A stretch of 64,000 bases of DNA from Roseovarius sp. THAF27 (GTDB lineage: Bacteria; Pseudomonadota; Alphaproteobacteria; Rhodobacterales; Rhodobacteraceae). The stretch covers positions 248,001 to 312,000 of the forward strand of contig NZ_CP045393.1 in assembly GCF_009363655.1 (NCBI RefSeq). The letters are read 5' to 3'. A model generated the notes under the pieces. It did not search any database. It saw only the letters and a program-made list of their open reading frames with translations, and had not been told where the DNA came from. Position numbers and translations under genes: made by a program. Of this stretch, positions 26,486 through 36,433 are shown one piece after another; within the stretch, counting starts at the first letter, position 1; each line of letters begins with the position of its first letter.

Positions 26486-27414
26486 TGGGCGAGGAATTCG
26501 TTGTTCTGTCTCTGGCGCCGATGCTGATCGGCATCTTTGCCGCCGTGGCCTGCGCGATACCCGGCAATTTCCTGTTGCTGCGGCGACAGGCGCTGATCGG
26601 CGATGCGATCAGTCACGTGGTTCTGCCGGGGATCGTGGTGGCCTTCCTGGTGACCGGCGTGGTCTCGGCCTGGCCCATGATGCTGGGCGCGGGCGGCGCA
26701 TCGCTTGTGGCGGTCGGCCTGATCGAAGCGATCAGGCGGCTGGGCGGGATCGAGCCGGGCGCGGCGATGGGCGTGGTGTTTACAGCGATGTTCGCAGGCG
26801 GTGTCCTGTTGCTGGAACAGTCGGACACCTCTTCGGTACATCTTGATGTCGAACACGCGCTTTACGGCAATCTTGAAAGCCTGATCTGGCTGGATGCGCA
26901 GGGTTGGGCGTCGCTTTGGGACATCGGCGCGTTGCGGGGCCTTCCGCCCGAGTTGTCCCGGATGGCCCTGACCCTGGTGCTGGTGATCGCGCTGACATGG
27001 GTTTTCTGGCGACCGCTGAAACTGTCGACCTTTGACGAAGGGTTTGCCCGCACGATGGGCCTGCCCGTCAGCCTGATCGGGTTGGGACTGGTCGTGGTAG
27101 CAGCCATCGCGGCGGTCGCGGCGTTCGACGCGGTCGGCTCGATAATCGTGATCGCCATGTTCATCTGCCCGCCCGCGGCCGCACGGATGGTCACCAACGG
27201 CCTTGAGGCGCAGGTGGCATGGTCGGTCGGTTTCGCCGTGGTCTCGGCGGTGTTGGGCTACGTGCTGGCAGGCTACGGGCCGCTCTGGTTGGGATTCGAC
27301 GATGCGGTCAGCGCGGCAGGCATGATCGCGACAGTTTCAGGGGCCATCCTGGGGCTGGCCGCCGCGTTCGGCCCCTGCAGCCACCGGAGCGGCGCCAGCG
27401 CGTCGGCATCTTAG
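26485..27414 (+). CDS. troD: Metal ABC transporter permease (second)
   Basis: 309 residues with about nine membrane helices and the ABC-3 signatures IGDAISHVVLPGIVVAFL near residue 37 and AFDAVGSIIVIAMFICPPAAA near 213. It pairs with TroC to form the membrane channel. The ATG at 26485 overlaps the troC stop (TGATG), with AAGGGAG 8 bases upstream; a GTG three bases earlier is less likely. The stop codon overlaps that of the convergent dgoK, leaving no room for a terminator. Confidence 0.9.
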   Translation: MGEEFVVLSLAPMLIGIFAAVACAIPGNFLLLRRQALIGDAISHVVLPGIVVAFLVTGVVSAWPMMLGAGGASLVAVGLIEAIRRLGGIEPGAAMGVVFTAMFAGGVLLLEQSDTSSVHLDVEHALYGNLESLIWLDAQGWASLWDIGALRGLPPELSRMALTLVLVIALTWVFWRPLKLSTFDEGFARTMGLPVSLIGLGLVVVAAIAAVAAFDAVGSIIVIAMFICPPAAARMVTNGLEAQVAWSVGFAVVSAVLGYVLAGYGPLWLGFDDAVSAAGMIATVSGAILGLAAAFGPCSHRSGASASAS

Positions 27415-28133
27415 CCGTCTGTCAGCCCCAGCGCGCGGCTCAACGCCGCAAGCCCGGATGCGACGAGATCGCCGGGCGCCAGCGCTGTGGCAGGCACCCC
27501 TTGTGCGGCAAGGGCGGTCATGTGTGGCGCAGGTTTGGCAGAGATCACCAACACTTCCTGTCCCAGCCAATAGGGTCGGGTGGCGGCCAGTTCCGCGCCC
27601 AGAAGATGACCTGTCAGCGCCGCGCGGTCGCCCGAGATTTCCGCCTGACGCAGATGCGCGGCAAGGCGCTCTGGCCGGCTCAGCGTGTCTGCAAGTGCAT
27701 CGGGATCGGCTGATGCGGTACCGCCGAGCGCGGTCACGAGGCGTGGGGTGAGAACCGTCTGGACGCTGACCGCTTCGCCGGCGCTGATGTGGATCCAGTG
27801 CGTCACGTCGGATTGCGTGGCGCATATCACGCCGTCCCAATGCACGCGGCTTGCCAGCGCACCGGCGATCCACAGACGCACGCTGGCGCTGATGATGTCG
27901 GGCGGGGTGGCCTGTTCGAGCGCGCTCAGGGTATCGCCGGTCTTCGGCAGGATGCCGGTGGGCAGCCGATCGGGAGGTCCGTCCCCCAGCCGTACCATGC
28001 GCGGTGGGTCGCCAAGCTCTGCCAGCACCGCCTCCTCGGAGGATCCGGTGGCATGTCTCAGGACGCGGTCGCCCTCGACAAGGTATCCGCACTGGCCGGC
28101 ATTATCGGGAACGAGCGCGATCCAGCGGGTCAT
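27411..28133 (-). CDS. dgoK: 2-dehydro-3-deoxygalactonokinase
   Basis: 240 residues. DgoK phosphorylates 2-keto-3-deoxygalactonate in the De Ley-Doudoroff galactose pathway. The N-terminus lacks the usual long phosphate-binding loop, but the C-terminal half with HLRQAEISGDRAALTGHLLG, GQEVLVISAKPA and LVASGLAALSRALG is typical. It is somewhat shorter than the ~290-residue family norm, so it may be a diverged kinase. Neither the aldolase DgoA nor other galactonate genes are next to it. Its ATG overlaps the stop of the upstream DUF442 gene by four bases. Confidence 0.72.
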   Translation of the reverse strand: MTRWIALVPDNAGQCGYLVEGDRVLRHATGSSEEAVLAELGDPPRMVRLGDGPPDRLPTGILPKTGDTLSALEQATPPDIISASVRLWIAGALASRVHWDGVICATQSDVTHWIHISAGEAVSVQTVLTPRLVTALGGTASADPDALADTLSRPERLAAHLRQAEISGDRAALTGHLLGAELAATRPYWLGQEVLVISAKPAPHMTALAAQGVPATALAPGDLVASGLAALSRALGLTDG

Positions 28134-28546
28134 CGCGCCTGCATCTGGCGCACCAGCGGGGCCACGTCGTATCCCGCCTTGGCGGCGCGGTCGATGATCT
28201 CGCTGTCGTCGCGACGACCGTGTTCGACCGCGGCCCAAAGCATGGTGCAGCGCGTCCCGCTTCGGCAATAGGCCAGGATGGGCTTGGGCAGGTCCTTGAG
28301 CGCCGCGTCGAATTCGGCCAGCGCTTCGGGGGTGATCATGCCTGAGATGATCGGAATGCTGCGGATTTCCAGGCCCTCGGCCTTCGCCGCCTGCTCGATT
28401 GCCTCGAACTCTGGCTGGCCGAATTCTTCGCCATCGGGGCGGTTGCACAGGATCGACTGGAACCCGGCGCCGGCGATCTCCTTGATATGGGCCGCGTCGA
28501 TCTGTGGCGAGACCGCGAATTCCTTGGTCAGGGGGCGAATGTCCAT
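28130..28546 (-). CDS. DUF442 / Blh-type phosphatase-like protein
   Basis: 138 residues of the TIGR01244/DUF442 family, a diverged cysteine-phosphatase fold often linked to sulfide oxidation or fused to Blh beta-lactamase-like proteins. The active loop C-R-S-G-T-R is at 94-99, after a hydrophobic strand (PILAY). The N-terminal phrases VSPQI and ILCNRPDGEE are characteristic. The ATG at 28544-28546 has AGGAG upstream. It is coupled by a 4-base overlap to dgoK, an odd partner. The substrate is unknown. Confidence 0.8.
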   Translation of the reverse strand: MDIRPLTKEFAVSPQIDAAHIKEIAGAGFQSILCNRPDGEEFGQPEFEAIEQAAKAEGLEIRSIPIISGMITPEALAEFDAALKDLPKPILAYCRSGTRCTMLWAAVEHGRRDDSEIIDRAAKAGYDVAPLVRQMQAR

Positions 28547-28704
28547 GGCTTGGCTCCTGTTCCGATGGGCCCATATGGGCGCAAACGGGGGCGGATTTCA
28601 ATGCTGGCCTTGGATGTTTGCGGCCTGTCGGCACGCACGCCCGATCCGTGCTATAGTCCGAGTCTCACGGTCATTGACCGCACTGAATGGGAGGATCGAC
28701 CAAC

Positions 28705-28992
28705 ATGACGGACAAGGACGCCTACACCAAGAAGCTAGAGGCCCAGATGAAGGAATGGCAGGCCAATATCGACAAGCTGCGGGCGCAGGCCGAGAAGGCG
28801 CAGGCCGATTCCCAGATCGAGTACGAGCGACAACTCAAGGATCTGCGCAGCCGCCGCGATGAACTTCAGGAAAAGTTGAGCGAGTTGCAGAAGAACCAGT
28901 CCGCGGCCTGGAACGACATCAAGGCCGGTGCGGACAAGGCGTGGGACGACATGTCCAAGGCGATGCAGGATGCGTGGAAGCGGTTTGGCTGA
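28705..28992 (+). CDS. Small coiled-coil protein
   Basis: 95 residues, almost entirely one charged heptad-patterned helix (from KLEAQMKEWQANIDKLRAQA to LQEKLSELQKN), followed by a short Trp-containing tail (AWNDIKAGADKAWDDM). No signal peptide or membrane segment. Similar short coiled-coil proteins with repeated AW-D motifs are common in proteobacteria and are of unknown, perhaps stress-related, function. The ATG at 28705 has GGGAGG upstream; earlier in-frame starts are not supported. Divergent from the DUF442 gene and convergent with cioB 20 bases away. Confidence 0.75.
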   Translation: MTDKDAYTKKLEAQMKEWQANIDKLRAQAEKAQADSQIEYERQLKDLRSRRDELQEKLSELQKNQSAAWNDIKAGADKAWDDMSKAMQDAWKRFG

Positions 28993-29012
28993 CCTGTCGC
29001 GGCGCGCCCGGG

Positions 29013-30023
29013 TCAGTCGTAGCGCAGATCGGTCGCCTTGCCGCGAAAAACCACGTAGGACAGGACGGTGTATCCGATGATCATCGGCAGCACGAGGAGC
29101 GTGCCGACCAGGATGATCATCAGGCTTTCCGGTGCGCTGGCCGACTCGTAGAGGGTCAGACGCTCGGGCACGACGTAGGGATAGAACGAATACGCCATGC
29201 CGACGAAGCCGAGCGTGAAAAGCGCAATTGTGAGGCTGAAAGGCAGGAACGAAAGCGCGTCGTTTTCCCTGGGAAGCGTTCTGAGGACCCACCACAGCGC
29301 CAGGAGCAGGCCCGCGGAAACAAGTGGCAACGGCGCAAGCAGGTAAAGCTCGGGGAAAGAGAACCATTTTTCGAAGATGCGGGCGCTGACATAGGGCGAG
29401 CCCAGCGACACCGCCCCGAGCCCGAGCACGACACCCCAGATCCCGCGTCGGGCCCAGTGGATTGCCTTGACCTGAAGGTTGCCTTCGGCCTTGAGGATCA
29501 TCCACGTGGCCCCGATGAAGGAATAGGCCACCGTCAGAAAAACCGCGGTCGTCGCGGCGAAGATCAGGGTAAACGGGCTGATCACAAGGCCCATGACGTA
29601 AAGGCCCAGCATGAAGCCCTGCGACAGCGAGGCCATGAGGCTGCCCCAGAAGAACGACAGGTCCCAGAGCCGCTTGCGCCGCGCCGGCGCCTTGGCGCGA
29701 AACTCGAACGCCACGCCGCGCAGGATGAGCCCCACCAGCATCACCGCGACCGGCAGGTAGAGTGCCGTCAGGATGACCCCGTGGGCGGCGGGGAACGCGA
29801 CCAGCAGGATCCCGATGGCCAGCACCAGCCAGGTTTCATTGGCGTCCCAGAACGGCCCGATCGAGGCCACCATCCTGTCCTTCTCGGTGTCCGTGGCAAA
29901 GGGGAACAACACGCCGAGGCCCAGGTCGAAGCCGTCCAGGCAGACATATACCAGGATAGAAAGCCCCATCAGGCCTGCGAAGGTGAAGGGCAGCCAGGTT
30001 GCCGGGTCTCCGAAAGCGTCCAT
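29013..30023 (-). CDS. cioB: Cytochrome bd-type quinol oxidase subunit II
   Basis: 336 residues with eight or nine membrane helices. It is the non-haem-ligating partner of CioA/CydA. Family phrases are VYVCLDGFDLGLGVLFPF near 26-43, FWDANETWLVL near 59-69, FPAAHG, and the C-terminal MIIGYTVLSYVVFRGK. The Asp-Gly-Phe-Asp and Trp-Asp-Ala-Asn-Glu motifs are strictly conserved in the family. It starts 5 bases after the cioA stop, so it is cotranscribed. No cydX/cydC/cydD is adjacent. Confidence 0.94.
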   Translation of the reverse strand: MDAFGDPATWLPFTFAGLMGLSILVYVCLDGFDLGLGVLFPFATDTEKDRMVASIGPFWDANETWLVLAIGILLVAFPAAHGVILTALYLPVAVMLVGLILRGVAFEFRAKAPARRKRLWDLSFFWGSLMASLSQGFMLGLYVMGLVISPFTLIFAATTAVFLTVAYSFIGATWMILKAEGNLQVKAIHWARRGIWGVVLGLGAVSLGSPYVSARIFEKWFSFPELYLLAPLPLVSAGLLLALWWVLRTLPRENDALSFLPFSLTIALFTLGFVGMAYSFYPYVVPERLTLYESASAPESLMIILVGTLLVLPMIIGYTVLSYVVFRGKATDLRYD

Positions 30024-30028
30024 GGGGG

Positions 30029-31405
30029 CTACTCCGCCGGGGTCGGGTTCATGCCGGGCACGTCGGGCCGGCCGCGTTTCTTCGCATAATGGCCGTTCCG
30101 GGCGAGGTAGAACAGCACGCCGATATAAGCGACCAGAAGCGCGACATAGACCGTCAGGTAGACTGCCAGCGTCGTGGCGACCATCGGGCTGGGGACATCC
30201 GCCACTGCCTGCTCGGTGGTCATGACGCCCGTCACCAGCCAGGGCTGCCGGCCGATCTCGGTCGTGTACCAGCCGGCGAGGGTTGCAATCCAGCCGGAGA
30301 AGGTCATCGGGACCAGCGCCCAGAGAAGCGGTTTCGGCAGTCCCTCGGGACCGCGACGCCGATAGATCATGAAGGCGGCCGCGGACCAGCTGAGGACCAG
30401 CATCGTGAGGCCGGTGCCGACCATGACGCGGAAGGCATAGAAGACGGGCGCGACAGGCGGGTGGGTTTTCGCGCCATCGTCGGTGACGAACTCATTCAGA
30501 CCGGGCACGACGCCATCCGCGTGATGCGTCAGGATAAGAGAGGCAAGGTTCGGGATGGCGATCTCGTAATGGTTCTCGCGCGCCATCTCGTCGGGGATGG
30601 CGAACAGCACGAGAGGGACGTTCGGCCCGGTCTTCCAGTTGGCCTCCATCGCGGCGACTTTGGCGGGCTGGTGTTCAAGCGTGTTGAGGCCGTGGAAGTC
30701 GCCGGCAAGGATCTGCAAGGGGATCAGCAGGGCACCCAGCCCGATCCCCGTGACCACGGCGGTACGCACGTCCCCGGCCCGGTCCCCGCGCAACCAGCGA
30801 TAGGCGGAGATACCGGCCAGCAGAAAGGCGACCGTCAATCCAGAGGCAAGAAGCATGTGCACGACGCGATAGGGCATCGACGGGTTGAAGATGATCGCCC
30901 ACCAGTCGGTTGCGTGGGCCACGCCATCTCGAAGCTCGAACCCGGCGGGGGTATGCATCCAGCTTGACAGAACCAGGATCCAGAAGGCCGACATCGTGGT
31001 GCCGAAGGCCACCAGGAACGTGGCCAGCGTGTGCAACCATCCGGGCACGCGCGACATGCCGAACAGCATGATGCCCAGAAACACCGCCTCGAGGAAGAAG
31101 GCGGTCATCACTTCGTAGGCCAGCAGAGGTCCGGCGATGTTGCCCACGGTTTCCATGAAGCCGGGCCAGTTGGTGCCGAACTGGAAGGACATCGTGATAC
31201 CCGACACGACGCCCAGACCGAAGCTGAGGGCGAAGACCTTGACCCAGAAGCGATAGGCGTCCATCCAGCGGTCTTCCCCGCTGCGCGTATATCTGAGCTT
31301 GAAGTACAGCAGCACCCATCCCAAGGCGATCGTGATCGTGGGGAACAGGATGTGGAAGGAAATGTTTGCGCCGAACTGGATGCGCGAAAGTATGAGTGTG
31401 TCCAT
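30029..31405 (-). CDS. cioA: Cyanide-insensitive bd-type quinol oxidase subunit I
   Basis: 458 residues. It oxidises quinol and carries haems b558, b595 and d, reducing oxygen to water with high affinity. Recognisable are LSRIQFGANISFHILFP at the N-terminus, FQFGTNW, AFFLEAVFLGIMLFG, WMHTPAG and the GRQPW motif near 395. The periplasmic Q-loop is short, which together with the length points to the CIO subgroup instead of the longer E. coli CydA. First gene of the two-gene operon; 181 bases upstream of it show no clear motif. Confidence 0.94.
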   Translation of the reverse strand: MDTLILSRIQFGANISFHILFPTITIALGWVLLYFKLRYTRSGEDRWMDAYRFWVKVFALSFGLGVVSGITMSFQFGTNWPGFMETVGNIAGPLLAYEVMTAFFLEAVFLGIMLFGMSRVPGWLHTLATFLVAFGTTMSAFWILVLSSWMHTPAGFELRDGVAHATDWWAIIFNPSMPYRVVHMLLASGLTVAFLLAGISAYRWLRGDRAGDVRTAVVTGIGLGALLIPLQILAGDFHGLNTLEHQPAKVAAMEANWKTGPNVPLVLFAIPDEMARENHYEIAIPNLASLILTHHADGVVPGLNEFVTDDGAKTHPPVAPVFYAFRVMVGTGLTMLVLSWSAAAFMIYRRRGPEGLPKPLLWALVPMTFSGWIATLAGWYTTEIGRQPWLVTGVMTTEQAVADVPSPMVATTLAVYLTVYVALLVAYIGVLFYLARNGHYAKKRGRPDVPGMNPTPAE

Positions 31406-31586
31406 TGTCCTCGCGATGCCTACATGCTTGCAGGCCGCCCTGGCTGTGTTGTCACAGACCTAGGGCAAAAACCGCGGATTTCCGCTGGTTGCGACCAGAG
31501 GGCGCAGCAGGCGACGGAACCTGTGCGAATGGCGCCGGCAAGGCGGCAGGTGCAGCTTACGGCAGGCGCTGGCCTGCACGCTTGGG

Positions 31587-32936
31587 TCAGGCTGCCGCAA
31601 AGCCCGTGTCCAGCGCGGAAAGAACCTGGTCGATTTCGGCTTCCGTGATGATCAGGGGCGGTGACATCAGAAGGTTGTTGCCGCCGATCCTCACCATCGC
31701 GCCGGCCTCGTACGTGGCCTGGTGGACCTTCTTGACGGTCGCCGCGTCCATCGGCGTTTTCGCGGACCTGTCGCTGACCAGTTCGATCCCGGTCATCAGG
31801 CCGTGGCCGCCGCGGACATCGCCGATGATGTCGTATTTCTCCATCAGGCGCTGCACGCCCTCGAACAGCTGTGTCCCGCGCTCTGCGGCGTTCGTCTTGG
31901 TGTCCAGCCGCGTCGTCTCGGACAGGCAGGCCACAACGGCGGCGGCGCCCACGGGATGTGCAGAATAGGTATAGCCGGTCCAGATTGCCCCACTGGCGTC
32001 GGCGGTCTCGAACACGTCCGCGACCTTGTCGCTCAGCAACACGCCGCCCACGGGGAAATAGGCGCTGGTGATGCCCTTGGCGACGGTCATCATGTCGGGC
32101 TTCACGCCCCAGTGGCGGGCCCCCGACCAGTCGCCGGTGCGTCCGAAGCCGCAGATCACCTCGTCCGAGATCATGAGGATGCCATAGCGGTCGCAGATAT
32201 CTCGCATGTGCTTCATGAAGCTGGCGTCGGGCACGATGACGCCGCCCGCGCCCTGAATCGGCTCCATGATGAAGGCGGCGATGGTGCTGGGGTCCTGAAA
32301 CTCGATCTCGTCCACCATGGCGGCGGCGATTTTCTCGGCGAGCTTGGCCGGGTCGGTCTCATGGTAGGGGTTGCGATAGGTGTAGGGGCTGGGCAGGTGG
32401 AAACAGCCGGGCAAAAGCGGCTCGTAGGTGATGCGGAAGCGGTTGTTGCCGTTCACCGACGCGCCACCCCAGTGGGTTCCGTGATAGCCCTTTTTCAGCG
32501 ACAGGAACTTGGTGCGCGTAGGCTCGCCCCGCAGGCGGTGGTACTGGCGCGCCATGCGCAGGGCCGTGTCGACCGCGTCGGACCCGCCGGAGGTAAAAAA
32601 GACGCGGGCCATGCCGTCCTCGGCGAAGAATTCCTGCACGGCATAGGAGGCCTCGATCGCGGGCGGGTTCGAGGTGCCGGCGAAGGCCGAGTAATAGGGC
32701 AATTGCCACAGCTGATCGGAAATGGCCTGCTTGATGGCGTCGTTGGAATAGCCAAGGTTCGTACACCACAGCCCGCCCACGGCATCCACCACGCGATGCC
32801 CTTCGATATCGGTGATCTCGACACCCTCGGCGCTCTTGATGATGGTGGGCGCGTTCTGTTGCTGCTCGCCGGGATGGCCCATGGGATGCCACAGGTGGCG
32901 TGCGTTCATCTCGCGCAGGAAATTGTCGTCTTTCAT
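31587..32936 (-). CDS. Class III PLP aminotransferase (omega-amino acid:pyruvate type)
   Basis: 449 residues. It transfers amino groups from omega-amino compounds (beta-alanine, taurine, polyamines) to pyruvate or 2-oxoglutarate. PLP-binding features are SGGSDAVDTALRMARQYH near 116-133, Asp258 in ISDEVICGFGRTG and the Schiff-base Lys287 in TVAKGITSAYFPVGG. LWHPMGH near the N-terminus and the C-terminal NNLLMSPPLIITEAEID are typical of the omega-aminotransferase branch. I chose ATG at 32934-32936; an in-frame extension reaching 33056 has no family similarity. The precise amine substrate is not determined. Confidence 0.88.
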   Translation of the reverse strand: MKDDNFLREMNARHLWHPMGHPGEQQQNAPTIIKSAEGVEITDIEGHRVVDAVGGLWCTNLGYSNDAIKQAISDQLWQLPYYSAFAGTSNPPAIEASYAVQEFFAEDGMARVFFTSGGSDAVDTALRMARQYHRLRGEPTRTKFLSLKKGYHGTHWGGASVNGNNRFRITYEPLLPGCFHLPSPYTYRNPYHETDPAKLAEKIAAAMVDEIEFQDPSTIAAFIMEPIQGAGGVIVPDASFMKHMRDICDRYGILMISDEVICGFGRTGDWSGARHWGVKPDMMTVAKGITSAYFPVGGVLLSDKVADVFETADASGAIWTGYTYSAHPVGAAAVVACLSETTRLDTKTNAAERGTQLFEGVQRLMEKYDIIGDVRGGHGLMTGIELVSDRSAKTPMDAATVKKVHQATYEAGAMVRIGGNNLLMSPPLIITEAEIDQVLSALDTGFAAA

Positions 32937-33022
32937 GGGAGCCCCCGTCACTGAGTCGCGGATTTGATCAAACGTGGCACCACGGCGGGGTTCTGTCCAG
33001 TGACCCCAAAGGGTGAGGGGCG

Positions 33023-33052
33023 CAAAAGAAAGGGGGCCGTTGGTTCGGCCCC
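33023..33052 (-). terminator. Rho-independent terminator, minus strand
   Basis: On the minus strand GGGGCC (33047-33052) pairs with GGCCCC (33033-33038), followed by CTTTCTTTT. It lies 440 bases after the solute-binding protein stop, which suggests a transcript or small gene in between. Confidence 0.65.
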
Positions 33053-33078
33053 TCATTCCCTCCTGCCGCGTTGTAGGA

Positions 33079-33222
33079 TCACCGCGCCGGGTGTGTTTCT
33101 TCCCGTCCGGTCGTGGTGTGCCGCGATATGTGGATCGCGGCGAATTCGCATGGTGGTTGGATGTTGCCGCGGCGCGTGACCAAGGCGGTATCGCCTGACC
33201 ACATGGTCGCGGGCCGGATCAT
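33079..33222 (-). CDS. Possible 47-residue small protein
   Basis: A frame from ATG 33220-33222 to TGA 33079-33081 reads MIRPATMWSGDTALVTRRG and continues NIQPPCEFAAIHISRH. It ends 27 bases before a good terminator on the same strand. Upstream GGAAG is a weak binding site. It could be a real small gene or a non-coding RNA with an accidental frame. The rest of 32937-33491 shows nothing I can name. Confidence 0.3.
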   Translation of the reverse strand: MIRPATMWSGDTALVTRRGNIQPPCEFAAIHISRHTTTGREETHPAR

Positions 33223-33491
33223 GCCGCTTCCGCCGCGTGGGTGCGCGGTGCCGTTATGAAAATGTGCCCCAGTGCCGTCCGCAACACGGCGTCCCCCGAT
33301 GCCGGCACGGGTCAAGTCCCTGTCCCCGTGCGTTGGAATGCAGTTTTACAAGGTATAGGCGAAGCGATTCGTTTCGGTCAATCGTCGGCGATTCGTTTTT
33401 CCCGCGGTTTCGGCTAAGCGGTGGGCGCGACTCGAAAAAAAGTTTCGAGCTTCGGAACTTCGCCGAGGCGCGCGCGACGCTCAAGGAGCGC

Positions 33492-35123
33492 TCAGGTGTC
33501 GAGCCAGACGGTCTCGAACTGCATTTCCCGGGCCTGGTGCACATGGTCGTTCTTCACATGCTTTGCGAAATGCTTGGTCTGATTGCGCCAGAACGGTTGG
33601 ACGATCACGCCGCTGTCGCGCAGGCGGGTCTGCAGAATGGCGGAGTACTCGCGCCGTTTCCGCGCGTCGAAGACCCCGAGCGCCTGGTCGAGGATGGCGT
33701 CGAAGTCCGGGTCGGAATGCGCGGTCTCGTTCCACGCCGCGCCCGATCTGTACGCGAGCGCCAGAACCTGCACGCCCAGTGGGCGGGGGGCCCAGTTGGT
33801 GGTCGAGAACGGGTATCGCGTCCAGTCGTTCCAGAAGGACGACAAGGGGACCACCCTGCGTTTGATGTTGAAGCCCGCCTCGGACAGCATCGCGCCGATG
33901 GCGTCGGCGGTCGCGGTGCGCCAGTCGCCGTCGACCGAGATGAGCTCCAGTTCGGTGTCGCCGTGCCCGGCGGCGCGGGCCATCTCGATGGCCGCGGCGG
34001 GATCGGGGGCCTTCGCGGGGATCGCGGCATACTCGGGATGAAATGGCGCCACGTGATGGTTCTGGGCGACGAGACCATCGCCGTCGATACCCAGTTGCAG
34101 GACAAGGTCGTTGTCCACGGCCAGCTGGACCGCGTTGCGCAAGTCCTTCGAGGTGTAGGGCGCGGTGTCCATGCGCATCCGGGCCACGATGGTGGCGGCC
34201 GTGGGCATACTGCTTCTGACGAGGTCGAGATCGTCCAGCGCAGTGGCGATATCCTCGGTGGTCTCGTCGTTGACGTCGATCCGGCCCGCGTCGAAGGCCG
34301 TGACCATGGCCGCGCTGTCGGTGCCGAGGTCGATGAACCGGATACCGTCGAGATAGGCCTCGCCGCCCCACCATGCACCGTTTTCGCGGCGCTTCACCTC
34401 GGCCCCCGCGCCGGCATCGAGCGAGACCAGTTCGAACGGGCCCGTGCCGATGGGGCTTTGCGCCAGGTCGCTGTCGTCACCGTGGCTGCGGTGCACGATC
34501 AGGGCGGGATAGTCCGCCATGCCGGCAATCAGCGAGATGTCGGGGCGGGGCAGGGTCAACCTTATGGTGTGGTCATCGAGCTGCGCCATCACGCCATCGG
34601 CCAGCCGGCCCGTGTCGCTGTCGATCAGCGCGGCCATGGGGGCCGCCATCGCGTTGCCTTCGACCGAGGTGTCGCACCACCGGGTGATGTTGTGAACGAC
34701 GTCCTCGGCGGTGAAATCGTCGCCGTTGTTCCAGGTCACGTCCCGGCGCAGGTGGAGCGTGTAGGTGCGCGCGTCGTCGGACACGTCCCAGCTCTTCAGC
34801 AGGAGGCCGGAGAAACTGTAGTCGGCATTCCAGCGCACCAGCGGCTCGCAGAACTGCCGGGCGAGATTGCCTTTCTCGGTCCAGTCGAACTTGCGCGGGT
34901 CGGTGATGTCGAGCACGCGCATCGCTACGCGCAGAACGCCGCCTTTGCGGCCCTCGCCTTGCCTTGCCAGCGCGGGGCGCGCTGCACCCAGCAGGCCATG
35001 GGCGGTGGCGGCACTGGCCCCAAGGGTCGAGGCAAGCGTGATGAATTCGCGGCGGTCCATCAGGCCGGCGCGGGTGTCGCGGGCCAACTGGCGCAGGCGG
35101 CACTTTCGGGTCTTGCCCGTCAT
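33492..35123 (-). CDS. Family 5 extracellular solute-binding protein (peptide/opine type), Tat-exported
   Basis: 543 residues. It captures peptides or similar solutes in the periplasm for an ABC importer. A long basic N-terminus precedes a twin-arginine signal [10 protein letters not shown] (about 23-32), with cleavage after ARPALARQ near 54. Family 5 hallmarks are [18 protein letters not shown], the phrase [20 protein letters not shown] near 123-142 and [11 protein letters not shown] near 232. No permease or ATPase genes accompany it, so it is an orphan receptor. The ATG at 35121-35123 has GGAA upstream; a start at Met22 just before the RR motif is an alternative. Confidence 0.88.
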   Translation of the reverse strand: MTGKTRKCRLRQLARDTRAGLMDRREFITLASTLGASAATAHGLLGAARPALARQGEGRKGGVLRVAMRVLDITDPRKFDWTEKGNLARQFCEPLVRWNADYSFSGLLLKSWDVSDDARTYTLHLRRDVTWNNGDDFTAEDVVHNITRWCDTSVEGNAMAAPMAALIDSDTGRLADGVMAQLDDHTIRLTLPRPDISLIAGMADYPALIVHRSHGDDSDLAQSPIGTGPFELVSLDAGAGAEVKRRENGAWWGGEAYLDGIRFIDLGTDSAAMVTAFDAGRIDVNDETTEDIATALDDLDLVRSSMPTAATIVARMRMDTAPYTSKDLRNAVQLAVDNDLVLQLGIDGDGLVAQNHHVAPFHPEYAAIPAKAPDPAAAIEMARAAGHGDTELELISVDGDWRTATADAIGAMLSEAGFNIKRRVVPLSSFWNDWTRYPFSTTNWAPRPLGVQVLALAYRSGAAWNETAHSDPDFDAILDQALGVFDARKRREYSAILQTRLRDSGVIVQPFWRNQTKHFAKHVKNDHVHQAREMQFETVWLDT

Positions 35124-35295
35124 GGGGGCGTTCCTTGGTCTGCTGGGCGGGCGGCTTCAATGGCCTGCCCTACTATGAGGCGCCATGGCGGATTGTAAAT
35201 CGGCGACGCGCCCCGGGGGCGCTGTGCCATGCGCCGCGAATTCGCTTGAGACGGCAGGGGCGCACGGGTAGATCAGGCGCCAAAGGAGGAGCCGC

Positions 35296-36399
35296 ATGAG
35301 CCTCAATACGTTCGGACATCTGTTTCGCGTCACCACCTGGGGCGAAAGTCACGGGCCCGCCCTTGGCGCGACCGTGGATGGTTGCCCGCCGGGCATCGCC
35401 GTGGACGAGGCGTTTTTGCAGCAGTTCCTCGACAAGCGCCGCCCGGGGCAGAGCAAGCACACCACGCAGCGCAAGGAACCCGATGCGGTGAAGATCCTGT
35501 CGGGGGTGTTCGAAGGGCAGACCACGGGAACGCCGGTGCAGCTGATGATCGAGAATACCGATCAGCGGTCCAAGGACTACGGCGAGATCGCCCAGACCTT
35601 CCGGCCCGGCCATGCCGACATCACCTATCACCAGAAATACGGGATCCGCGACTATCGCGGAGGCGGGCGCAGTTCTGCGCGCGAGACGGCCGCGCGGGTG
35701 GCTGCGGGCGGGCTGGCGCGGGCCGCGCTGGCAAGCCTTGCGCCGGGCCTGGAGGTCAAGGGCTACATGACCCGGATGGGCGAGGTGACGATCGACCGGG
35801 ATGGGATCGACTGGGCCGAGATCGACCGCAACGATTTCTTCCTGCCGGACGCCGGGGCGGTGCCGGTGTGGGAAGATTACCTGCAAGGGATCCGCAAGGC
35901 GCAGAACTCGGTCGGCGCCGAGATCGAGGTGGTGTGCCGCGGGGCGCCCGCCGGGCTGGGGGCGCCGGTCTATGGCAAGCTGGATACGGATCTGGCCGCC
36001 GCGATGATGAGCATCAATGCCGTCAAGGGCGTGGAGATCGGCGAAGGCATGGCGGCGGCGCGGCTGACCGGCGTCGACAATGCCGACGAGATTTTCATGG
36101 GCGAGAATGGCCCGGAATACGGCAGCAACCATGCGGGTGGCATCCTGGGCGGGATCTCTACCGGGCAGGACATCGTGGTGCGCTTTGCCGTCAAGCCCAC
36201 CAGCTCGATCCTGACGCCGCGCTGGTCGATCCGGATGGATGGCAGCGCGACCGAAGTGGTCACCAAGGGGCGGCACGACCCCTGCGTCGGCATCCGCGCG
36301 GTGCCGGTGGCCGAGGCGATGATGGCCTGTGTCGTGCTCGATCACCTGCTGTTGCATCGCGGGCAGGTCGGCGACGGGCCGCGCGGTGTGATCGGATAG
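35296..36399 (+). CDS. aroC: Chorismate synthase
   Basis: 367 residues. It makes chorismate from 5-enolpyruvylshikimate-3-phosphate using reduced FMN, the last common step to aromatic amino acids. The three family signatures are present: [18 protein letters not shown] at about 15-32, the [15 protein letters not shown] segment near 130-144 and the C-terminal [17 protein letters not shown]. The basic [13 protein letters not shown] segment also fits. The ATG at 35296 is preceded by AAAGGAGGAG, a near-perfect binding site. Stand-alone gene. Confidence 0.98.
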   Translation: MSLNTFGHLFRVTTWGESHGPALGATVDGCPPGIAVDEAFLQQFLDKRRPGQSKHTTQRKEPDAVKILSGVFEGQTTGTPVQLMIENTDQRSKDYGEIAQTFRPGHADITYHQKYGIRDYRGGGRSSARETAARVAAGGLARAALASLAPGLEVKGYMTRMGEVTIDRDGIDWAEIDRNDFFLPDAGAVPVWEDYLQGIRKAQNSVGAEIEVVCRGAPAGLGAPVYGKLDTDLAAAMMSINAVKGVEIGEGMAAARLTGVDNADEIFMGENGPEYGSNHAGGILGGISTGQDIVVRFAVKPTSSILTPRWSIRMDGSATEVVTKGRHDPCVGIRAVPVAEAMMACVVLDHLLLHRGQVGDGPRGVIG

Positions 36400-36433
36400 C
36401 TCAATTGTGCGGCTGCGCCGCGCAGGTTTGATT

